Below, in pieces: positions 33,631 to 41,386 of a stretch of DNA of 64,000 nucleotides. The position numbers were made by a program, and so were the translations under genes. A model generated the notes under the pieces. The model made no database searches and had not been told where the DNA came from. It saw only the letters and a list, made by a program, of their open reading frames with translations. The stretch is from UBA4421 sp028228615 (GTDB taxonomy: Bacteria; Pseudomonadota; Gammaproteobacteria; Pseudomonadales; Azotimanducaceae): assembly GCA_028228615.1 (NCBI GenBank), contig JAOJBS010000003.1, positions 62,001 through 126,000 on the forward strand, given 5' to 3'. How positions within the stretch are numbered: the stretch's first letter is position 1; every line of letters starts with the position of its first letter.

Positions 33631-34992
33631 ATGACAGATTACAAAGTAGCAGATATCGCTTTGGCCGAATTCGGTCGTAAAGAGATCACTTTAGCTGAAG
33701 CGGAAATGCCAGCACTTATGGCGCTACGTGAGCGCTATTCGGCAAGTCAACCCTTAGCAGGCGCTAAGATCATTGGCTGCATCCACATGACTATTCAAAC
33801 AGCGGTGCTTATAGAAACACTCATCGACCTTGGTGCAGAAGTACGCTGGTCATCATGCAACATCTTCTCAACCCAAGACCACGCAGCCGCCGCAATGGCA
33901 GCAGCAGGCATTCCAGTATTTGCATGGAAAGGCGAAACCGAAGAAGAGTACGAGTGGTGCATCGAACAAACTATCCTTAAAGATGGCACCCCATGGGATG
34001 CCAACATGTTGTTGGACGACGGCGGCGACCTCACTGTGATCATTCACAAAGAATACCCCGCGATGCTGGATAAGATTCATGGCATCAGCGAAGAGACCAC
34101 TACAGGCGTACACCGTCTTTACGAAATGATGCGCGATGGCGAACTTAAAGTGCCTGCCATCAATGTGAATGACTCTGTGACCAAATCTAAGAACGACAAC
34201 AAGTACGGTTGCCGCCACAGTCTGAATGACGCAATCAAGCGTGGCACAGACATGTTGATGGCTGGCAAGCGCGCGCTAGTTATCGGTTATGGCGATGTGG
34301 GTAAAGGCTCCGCTCAGAGCTTACGTCAGGAAGGCATGATCGTACGCGTTACTGAGGTGGACCCTATTTGTGCAATGCAGGCCTGCATGGACGGCTACGA
34401 AGTTGTATCGCCCTACGTTGGCGGCAAGAACACCGGTAAAGTTGCCGACATCGACCTACGTTTACTGCAAGACACTGACATTGTTGTAACCTGCACAGGT
34501 AACGCAAATGTGTGTGATGAGGCCATTCTGCGTACGGTTAAAGCGGGCGCGGTTATTTGTAACATCGGTCACTTCGACAACGAAATTGATACGGCCTTCA
34601 TGCGCGAAAACTGGACTTGGGACAAGGTCAAAGACCAGGTTCACATGATCCACCGCTCAGAGACTCGCGGCGACTACCTGATTCTGTTATCAGAAGGTCG
34701 CTTGGTGAACTTGGGCAACGCTATGGGTCACCCATCGCGCATCATGGACGGTTCATTTGCCAACCAAGTACTGGCGCAAATGTATCTGTTTGAACAGGCA
34801 TGGTCAGATCAGCCTGTGAATCAGCGTCAGCCTATTGGTGTTGAAGTATTGCCTAAGAAACTAGACGAAGAAGTAGCAGAACTCATGGTTGCCGGCTTCG
34901 GCGGCGTGATGACACGCCTGACCAAGTACCAAGCCGACTACATCGGTGTTGGCGAAGAAGGTCCGTTTAAGATCGACAGCTACAAGTACTAG
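33631..34992 (+). CDS. ahcY: Adenosylhomocysteinase
   Basis: A 453-residue S-adenosylhomocysteine hydrolase, splitting SAH to homocysteine and adenosine and so sustaining methylation. CNIFSTQDHAAAAM, the NAD motif GYGDVGKGSAQSLR and the C-terminal KYQADYIGV...YKY end are canonical. It follows the ArsR-methyltransferase gene with AAGGAA as ribosome site and is most likely repressed by it. No metF or metK is adjacent. A stretch of three hairpins follows the gene. Confidence 0.97.
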   Translation: MTDYKVADIALAEFGRKEITLAEAEMPALMALRERYSASQPLAGAKIIGCIHMTIQTAVLIETLIDLGAEVRWSSCNIFSTQDHAAAAMAAAGIPVFAWKGETEEEYEWCIEQTILKDGTPWDANMLLDDGGDLTVIIHKEYPAMLDKIHGISEETTTGVHRLYEMMRDGELKVPAINVNDSVTKSKNDNKYGCRHSLNDAIKRGTDMLMAGKRALVIGYGDVGKGSAQSLRQEGMIVRVTEVDPICAMQACMDGYEVVSPYVGGKNTGKVADIDLRLLQDTDIVVTCTGNANVCDEAILRTVKAGAVICNIGHFDNEIDTAFMRENWTWDKVKDQVHMIHRSETRGDYLILLSEGRLVNLGNAMGHPSRIMDGSFANQVLAQMYLFEQAWSDQPVNQRQPIGVEVLPKKLDEEVAELMVAGFGGVMTRLTKYQADYIGVGEEGPFKIDSYKY

Positions 34993-35001
34993 CATTCCAT
35001 C

Positions 35002-35090
35002 GTGGCCCGTAAAAGGGCCACTCACCTATCGGCTGGCACTCGCCAACCGATAGGATGAGTTGCTAACCAGCCGCCAGGCGGCGTCAGCAA
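35002..35090 (+). other. Three hairpins downstream of ahcY
   Basis: GTGGCCC/GGGCCAC (35002-35021) is a 7-bp hairpin. CCTATCGG/CCGATAGG with inner TGGC/GCCA (35025-35054) is a second. TTGCT/AGCAA enclosing GCCGC/GCGGC (35060-35090) is a third. None is followed by a proper T-tract, so this is not a simple terminator. It could be a 3'-end structure, a Rho-antagonising element or a relic of a leader. Function unknown. Confidence 0.5.
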
Positions 35091-35232
35091 AAACCGATCT
35101 AGCCCTATCCCTTTCTTCCCCTAGTCGGTGTCTTCAAGAATCACGGCGCTACTCAACAGCCACTTTACTGAGTGAGTCAGACCGCGTATTGTCCGCGCCT
35201 CGCAGTTTTTGAGACGCCTGTTTAGATTACCT

Positions 35233-36090
35233 ATGCAACCACTGAATAAAATTATAGAAACCCTCGATCTCGAAGAAATTGAGTTAAATCACTATCTGGC
35301 CACTAGCCCCAACGAAGGGTGGCAGCGCGTTTACGGTGGTCAAGTGATCGGCCAAGCCTTAGTCGCGGCATCACGCACTGTAGACGAAGACCGCCAAGCC
35401 CACAGCTTGCACGGCTACTTTCTCAGAGCGGGCGATAAAGACATACCTATTTTGTACAAGGTCGACCGTATTCGTGATGGTCGCAGCTTCACCACAAGGC
35501 GTGTTGTTGCAGTACAAAAGGGCAAGGCCATATTCACTATGTCCATCTCCTTCCAAGTTGCTGAAGAGGGTTTGTCTCACCAATTTCCAATGCCCACCAC
35601 ACCTAAGCCCGAAGACTTAAAAGACGAAGACGAGGTACGCAGAGAACAAGCCCAAGCATGGCCGGCAGAATTTCAGGAGTCGTTTACTGGCTCCTCCGCC
35701 ATTCAAATGAAACATGTGGAACCCACTGACCTGCTCAATCCCACGCCCACTGAACCTGTGCAGCGTTGTTGGATGAAAAGTGGCGAGGCGCTGCCTGACG
35801 ACCCGCGCGTACACCAGTGCGTGCTTGCCTATTTGTCTGATTGGTCTTTGCTAGACACCGCTGCTCGCCCACACGGGGTGAGTTTCATGCAGGACAATGT
35901 GCAAGTGGCCAGCCTGGACCACGCCATGTGGTTCCACCGCCCTTTTAGAGCTGATGAATGGCTACTTTATGATCAAGACAGCCCAACAGCCAGTGGAGCC
36001 AGAGGCTTCAATAGAGGCCTCATCTATAATCAAGCCGGAGAGTTGGTAGCGTCCACTACCCAAGAAGGGCTAATGCGTATTCATAAGTAG
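35233..36090 (+). CDS. tesB: Acyl-CoA thioesterase II
   Basis: A 285-residue double-hotdog thioesterase. GWQRVYGGQVIGQALVAA (first hotdog), LSDWSLLDTAARPHG with the catalytic Asp region, SLDHAMWFHRPFRADEWLLY, and TQEGLMR near the C-terminus are TesB signatures. It hydrolyses medium and long acyl-CoAs. The frame opens at a TTG at 35209, but MQPLNKIIETLDLEEIE at 35233 is the normal family start. A terminator follows at 36156. Confidence 0.93.
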   Translation: MQPLNKIIETLDLEEIELNHYLATSPNEGWQRVYGGQVIGQALVAASRTVDEDRQAHSLHGYFLRAGDKDIPILYKVDRIRDGRSFTTRRVVAVQKGKAIFTMSISFQVAEEGLSHQFPMPTTPKPEDLKDEDEVRREQAQAWPAEFQESFTGSSAIQMKHVEPTDLLNPTPTEPVQRCWMKSGEALPDDPRVHQCVLAYLSDWSLLDTAARPHGVSFMQDNVQVASLDHAMWFHRPFRADEWLLYDQDSPTASGARGFNRGLIYNQAGELVASTTQEGLMRIHK

Positions 36091-36155
36091 CATTTGGTTA
36101 TGCTATCGGCGCGCACTTTAGGGTTCACAAATTAGCGTTAGGATTTTGCGGAGGG

Positions 36156-36190
36156 TCTTTTCCGAAAGGAATTTTTCGGAAAAGATTTTT
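36156..36190 (+). terminator. Intrinsic terminator after tesB
   Basis: Perfect 11-bp stem TCTTTTCCGAA / TTCGGAAAAGA with an 8-base loop, followed by TTTTT. Confidence 0.8.
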
Positions 36191-36200
36191 CTAAGAATGG

Positions 36201-36773
36201 CTAGCTTTTAGGAAAAGCCAAATTTTGCCAAAGGTCCTGATAATCATAGTCAGTTTGCAGGGCCAAATTCAGGCGATTGTAAGACCCAAAATCGCTCACA
36301 ATATGAGTGACTTGAACAATACCTTTGTCTGTTAGGCCCACACTGCGTAAACCCTCTATATCAGCATCGGTTAACGCCGCGGGTTCATCGTTCACCTTCA
36401 GCGCGTATTCTAATATGTGTTTCAAACGCGCATTACTGACACTGTCAGTACCTTTTTGCAAAAGCTGACTCACCAGATCTTCGGACTCACCCAATCCGTG
36501 ATTGAGAATAGTGCAAAACGCGGCAGTACAATATGCACAGCCATTGCGTTGAGAAACCAAAATGCCTATGTGCTGAATTTCAGTCATTTCCAACTCACCG
36601 GCTTCCCACAACACTTTTGTAGCACCGAGCTTGGCGGTAAAGAACTCAGGAAAATTCAGCTCAACAAAAAAATGGTTAGGGACACTGCCTTCCATTTGCG
36701 TCACCCAATCAAAAATCCCCTGTACCGCCGGGTCATCAACTTGATCTGGTTTTGCTATTTTAACTCTAGCCAT
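36201..36773 (-). CDS. Carboxymuconolactone decarboxylase/AhpD-like protein
   Basis: A 190-residue all-helical AhpD-like protein. The Cys pair C79-xx-C82 is in RNGCAYCTAAFC, with an upstream Glu and a His in the ILNHGLGE helix. Such proteins are disulfide-exchanging alkylhydroperoxidase helpers or CMD-like enzymes. Substrate unknown. It lies just downstream of the TonB receptor gene on the same strand. A second, differently built AhpD-like protein is at 51687. Confidence 0.8.
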   Translation of the reverse strand: MARVKIAKPDQVDDPAVQGIFDWVTQMEGSVPNHFFVELNFPEFFTAKLGATKVLWEAGELEMTEIQHIGILVSQRNGCAYCTAAFCTILNHGLGESEDLVSQLLQKGTDSVSNARLKHILEYALKVNDEPAALTDADIEGLRSVGLTDKGIVQVTHIVSDFGSYNRLNLALQTDYDYQDLWQNLAFPKS

Positions 36774-36844
36774 TTTTTTCCTTTAGCAAAAATTCGGTTA
36801 CGCTTTACAGCGCAACCTTAGTACCTATTATTAGGTGCTAGCCC

Positions 36845-39256
36845 TTAATTAAAGTCGCGTCTAAGCTCTAAGCGAAACTCTCTGCCGCGATCAAACAACC
36901 CTTCATAGGATTGAAACGCTGTGCCGTACACGCCACTTATCAGATAATCATCATCTGTTAGGTTGCGTCCAGACAGGGTCAACAACCAACCTTCATCAGC
37001 GCTTATCCAACGCACGCTAGCATCCACCAACTGCACTGAATCTGTGGCAAGTATTGGTGTGTTGTAGGCGTCATTAAAGGTTTCAGCGCGGTAACTCCAA
37101 TCTGCGCGCAGCACCAATGTGCCTCTGGCGTCCATCTGAATTTCCTTAGAAACACCTAAACTTGCTGCGAATTCTGGCACGCGTTCAAATTCGAAAGACT
37201 CACTGATTAGCGTAATGCCCGTATCAATATTGTCATAGCCGGCATTCAGATAAGCAAAGCTACCTTCAATCAACCAACCCGCTCCGGGCGAGGCCAAAGC
37301 CTCAAGCTCTATGCCCTCGATAGATGCTTCACCTAAGTTGCGCGTTACCGGCGCAACACTGTTAAACACCTGCACCTGTAGTTCTTCGTAATCGGTACTG
37401 AATAGCGCGCCATTAATGCGCAGCTTGCCATCAATAAATGTGCCTTTAAATCCTACTTCAAAGACATCCACAAACTCCGGATCGTAGGTTGGAATTAAAT
37501 CTATATCAGCGGTGCCAGCGGGCGCGGTAAATGGCGCAACCACTGGTGGGAAAACCCTCTGAGTGAACCCGCCAGACTTAAAGCCTTCGGAATAATTGAA
37601 GTAAATCATCAGATCATCTGAAAGGTCATAAGCTAAATTCACAGCGGGCGTAAACTCGGACACATCAATTTCTTTTTCTAGCAACGGTAGAATTCGTCCA
37701 CTTGCTTGTAAAAATGGCGCGTCCAGTGCCGCCAGAGGATTTCCAGCCGGTACCAGTTGACTAATACCAGCGTAGTAATTCTGAAAAATAATTTGGTCTG
37801 GGGTAAACGACTTCTGCTCGTCTGTGTAACGACCGCCTAGGGTGACATGAAAGTCTTCTGTCACATCGTAAGTCGCCTGGGCAAAAGCCGCCCATGCTTC
37901 ATTATCAAAATCACCGCCTGAACGGAAATTAGAAACCGTGAAGTCTAGGATATTGGTATTGGTGCCCTCTTCAGTAAAGTAATAAAGGCCAGCAACCCAC
38001 TGAACTTTGTCGTGAGTGCCTAACAGTTGAAACTCTTGGGTAAATTGATCTTGATCCAGAACATCAGAGAATTGAGATATACGATGAGGAGAATGGTCTC
38101 CATCGCGGGCAAATTCTGCATCAAGCTGGCGCGCGGCTGTAATTGATTTCAATGAAAGCGCTTCGTTGATGTCATAGTTCAAGGTGACGGAGGCACCAAA
38201 CGTGTCATTTTCTGAATACGCAGGCGCTGTACCTTCGTCAGTACCGTCTTTGCCAACGTAACGACTGTCATAGCAATTGGCACTGGCTGGATTAGAGGTC
38301 ACACCAACACCAGCAGCATTGGTCGCGGCGCAAGGTTGCCCCGGCCCTAGTGCAGCCGTAGTGACATTATGAATAAAGGCCATTGGCGGCGGTGGCGCAA
38401 GCACAACGCCGGCTAGCTGACTTAGGTCAGTGAAATCAATGCCAATCAACTCCATCGCAGGGCCATTTTCACGGTCGCGCGAAACATCTAAATTAAACTG
38501 CGCGGAAAATGCATCTGTCGGCTCCCAATTCACAGCAAGACGACCCGCAAGGGTGTCATCATTACCTAGATCAATACCGTCAGTGCGCTTTACATATCCA
38601 TCTTGCTTGAAACTGGCAATAGATAGACGCGCGGCTAGGGTTTCACTAAGGGGTGATTCGATGGAACCTTTAAAATTTTGCAATTTGTCGGTACCCGCAG
38701 TAACAGACAAGCTACCAGAACGCTCGCCCCCTATTTCAGGTTTGAGGGTAGTAATTGATATAGCGCCACCAATTGTATTGCGCCCAAATAAGGTGCCCTG
38801 AGGCCCGCGCAATACTTCCAATCGCTCGATATCGACTAAGTCTAAAATTGCGCCCACAGAGCGAGCAATATAAACCCCATCAACATATAGACCCACGCCG
38901 GGTTCTGTTGTTGGCAAAAACTCTTTTTGGCCTACACCGCGCAAATAAATTGCAGCAGAGTTAGATGCACCACCAAAACTAGGATTGTTTTCCAGCGTCA
39001 AGCTGGGCGCAAAACGAGATATTTCATCTAAGGTAGTAATACCACGATAGTCTAACGAATCGCCTGTGTAAGCAGAAATGGCAATCGGTGCATCCTGCAA
39101 GCCTTCCTCACGGCGGCGAGCGGTCACAACGACCTCTTCAATCACGGCACTAAAACCTGAACTGCGCTCTGTGGTTTCCTCAGCCGCAGCCACACTAGCC
39201 AAAACCGACGAGGCCAAGGCCACGGCAAAAGCCAAGCCGCTTTTATTCATTTTCAC
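36845..39256 (-). CDS. TonB-dependent outer-membrane receptor
   Basis: About 803 residues with a signal peptide (KSGLAFAVALASSVLASVAAA, cleaved before EET). IEEVVVTARRREEGLQDAPIAISAYTG is the plug N-terminus/TonB box region of receptors common in marine and sphingomonad-type bacteria. RLEVLRGPQGTLFGRNTIGGAI is the plug core. A 22-strand barrel ends RLELRRDFN. It imports an unknown ligand (siderophore or organic substrate). The GTG at 39256 is 7 bases after an AAGGGG site; an ATG at 39250 is the alternative. Confidence 0.92.
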   Translation of the reverse strand: MKMNKSGLAFAVALASSVLASVAAAEETTERSSGFSAVIEEVVVTARRREEGLQDAPIAISAYTGDSLDYRGITTLDEISRFAPSLTLENNPSFGGASNSAAIYLRGVGQKEFLPTTEPGVGLYVDGVYIARSVGAILDLVDIERLEVLRGPQGTLFGRNTIGGAISITTLKPEIGGERSGSLSVTAGTDKLQNFKGSIESPLSETLAARLSIASFKQDGYVKRTDGIDLGNDDTLAGRLAVNWEPTDAFSAQFNLDVSRDRENGPAMELIGIDFTDLSQLAGVVLAPPPPMAFIHNVTTAALGPGQPCAATNAAGVGVTSNPASANCYDSRYVGKDGTDEGTAPAYSENDTFGASVTLNYDINEALSLKSITAARQLDAEFARDGDHSPHRISQFSDVLDQDQFTQEFQLLGTHDKVQWVAGLYYFTEEGTNTNILDFTVSNFRSGGDFDNEAWAAFAQATYDVTEDFHVTLGGRYTDEQKSFTPDQIIFQNYYAGISQLVPAGNPLAALDAPFLQASGRILPLLEKEIDVSEFTPAVNLAYDLSDDLMIYFNYSEGFKSGGFTQRVFPPVVAPFTAPAGTADIDLIPTYDPEFVDVFEVGFKGTFIDGKLRINGALFSTDYEELQVQVFNSVAPVTRNLGEASIEGIELEALASPGAGWLIEGSFAYLNAGYDNIDTGITLISESFEFERVPEFAASLGVSKEIQMDARGTLVLRADWSYRAETFNDAYNTPILATDSVQLVDASVRWISADEGWLLTLSGRNLTDDDYLISGVYGTAFQSYEGLFDRGREFRLELRRDFN

Positions 39257-39409
39257 AAGACATCCCCTTTCTACTATTTATTGCATTTATTTTTTTCGCG
39301 GGCCAAAGCTGACCCGCATTCAATACCGTCTATGCCACTCGGTAAAGTGGCCTAACTCGCCGTTATGACTTACTGCAAACTTATTCCAGTCTTTTCCAAT
39401 TCTTACAAT

Positions 39410-40771
39410 TTAGGCAATAACCGGAACACTGCTCATTGCCTCTGCAATTTTCGCATCTGACAAATCCAAGTCTTCCATTCCACCATTCATATATTTGTCG
39501 TAAGACGCCAAATCTAAATGACCGTGACCACACAGCGCTGTGAGAATAACCTTCTCTTCACCAGATTCTTTACACGCTAATGCTTCACGCATGGCTGCAG
39601 CTAGGGCGTGCGTAGGTTCTGGTGCAGGCACAATGCCTTCAGAGCGAGCAAACTGTAGTGCACTAGAGAAACACTCTGTCTGAGGCACTGACATGGCCTC
39701 AACCAAACCCAGCTCGTAAACGTGGGACACTAGCGGGGCCATGCCATGGTACCGCAGGCCGCCCGCATGAATGGCCTCTGGAATAAACCCATGTCCCAAA
39801 GTGTGCATCTTCATCAGCGGCGTTAATCCAGCGGTATCGCCAAAGTCGTAACGGTACTCGCCCTTGGTAAGTGTTGGACAAGCGGTAGGCTCTACACAAC
39901 GAATTATTGGGTTCATGTTACCCGCCATCTTTTCGCGCAGAAAAGGAAATGCCAAGCCCCCGAAGTTCGAACCGCCGCCGGTGCAGCCCACCAATACATC
40001 TGGTGTTTCGCCCACTTTAGCCAACTGCAACAGTGCTTCTTCGCCAATAATGGTTTGATGCAAAAGCACGTGATTGAGAACACTACCCAGAGCGTAGCGA
40101 ACAGTCGGATCTTGCACAGCCTCACTGACCGCTTCAGAAATAGCGATACCAAGAGACCCAGGATGGTCCGGATCTTGGGCTAATAAAGACCTACCAAATT
40201 CAGTCACCGTTGATGGGCTTGGGTGCACTTTGCCGCCCCAAATCTCCATCATGGTACGGCGATAAGGCTTAGCCAAATAAGAGGCTGCTACCTGCCAAAT
40301 TTCACACTCCAAACCAAACTGTGCACAGGCAAAGGCCAGCGAGCTGCCCCATTGACCGGCACCGGTTTCAGTAGTGAGCTTGCGCACACCCTCTTGAGCG
40401 TTGTACCAAACCTGAGGTACAGCTGTATTAGGCTTATGCGAACCCGCAGGGCTTACGCCTTCGTACTTATAAAAAATCTTCGCCGGTGTATCGAGTAATT
40501 TCTCTAATCTGCGCGCCCTGAACAACGGGCTGGGACGCCATAAGCGATAAACATCCAGCACTTCACCGGGGATGTCGATATACCGCTCAGTAGACATCTC
40601 CTGGGAAATCAACGCCTTGGGAAATAAAGGCGCAAAGTCTTCCGCAGTGGCCGGTTGATGGGTGCCTGGATGCAGTGCCGGAGGCGGTGGTTCTGGTAGG
40701 TCAGCCACAATGTTGTACCACTGTGTTGGCATCTCATCTTCTTCAAGCAAGATCTTCGTATAATCACTCAT
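39410..40771 (-). CDS. TrpB-like PLP enzyme (TrpB2 type)
   Basis: A 453-residue PLP enzyme of the TrpB2 group. PLP-Lys113 is in SPAGSHKPNTA. TETGAGQWGSSLAFAC, GCTGGGSNFGGLAFPFL (phosphate loop) and CGHGHLDL are present. Length over 440 residues, against about 400 for TrpB1, and the long PPPPALHPGTHQPAT N-terminus support TrpB2. It may make tryptophan from indole and serine, or act as a serine/threonine deaminase-like enzyme. No trpA is adjacent. The ATG at 40771 is preferred over the TTG at 40783. Confidence 0.92.
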   Translation of the reverse strand: MSDYTKILLEEDEMPTQWYNIVADLPEPPPPALHPGTHQPATAEDFAPLFPKALISQEMSTERYIDIPGEVLDVYRLWRPSPLFRARRLEKLLDTPAKIFYKYEGVSPAGSHKPNTAVPQVWYNAQEGVRKLTTETGAGQWGSSLAFACAQFGLECEIWQVAASYLAKPYRRTMMEIWGGKVHPSPSTVTEFGRSLLAQDPDHPGSLGIAISEAVSEAVQDPTVRYALGSVLNHVLLHQTIIGEEALLQLAKVGETPDVLVGCTGGGSNFGGLAFPFLREKMAGNMNPIIRCVEPTACPTLTKGEYRYDFGDTAGLTPLMKMHTLGHGFIPEAIHAGGLRYHGMAPLVSHVYELGLVEAMSVPQTECFSSALQFARSEGIVPAPEPTHALAAAMREALACKESGEEKVILTALCGHGHLDLASYDKYMNGGMEDLDLSDAKIAEAMSSVPVIA

Positions 40772-41386
40772 CGATATATCCAAATAAAAACAGCCGTAAA
40801 GGCCTAAAAGCTAATTCTCCGTGGGGCCGCCATCATATTGGTACCCATGGGGAAAGAAAAGTACCTCAACAAGCGTCAAACAAACGTGAGGCACCGAGCA
40901 ATATTTGTTTAAGGCGCTGTAAAACACCTATCTTCATTCAGGCACAGACTTTAGCTGAACAAACGACCCGCCACTCAACCCCAAACGGCCACTGACAAGG
41001 CCACAGCGCTCTGACCCGGCGCACTATTTAAGTGCACTGACAGCGGCCAAAAAGCAAAACCACCAAGTCGCATAAAACAGATACAAAGTGGCGGCGTTAC
41101 GAGCCAAACGCCTTGCATAACAAGTGAAAGGCAAATTTTGCTATGCCGCTGAATTTTTGCTCAAAAATTACTACCGCTTATCGCCAATTCACTACAGTTT
41201 ACTTTCTTGATGCGGACTTTGCTGCCCCACACCTTGAGAATCTCATGCGGCTTGTGAGCTTGTGCAAATTTTTTGCTATTGATCGCATCAATCAAATCCC
41301 AAGCCAGCATTTTTAGTATGACTAATCTACTTAAGCGAATTTAGTAAACAGCAACTTTGCATCCACAATTGTGAGCGGGGAGAAAT
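40772..41386. other. 615-base intergenic region
   Basis: Lies between divergent trpB-like and TonB receptor genes, so it must hold their promoters. I found no tRNA, obvious palindrome or convincing small gene; a plus-strand frame across 40675-40995 has no coding character. A GGGGAG site precedes the receptor ATG at 41387. Confidence 0.5.

Noticed and set aside
40675..40995. A 106-residue frame running out of the TrpB-like gene
   Set aside because: Mostly antisense to the PLP enzyme and no recognisable features.
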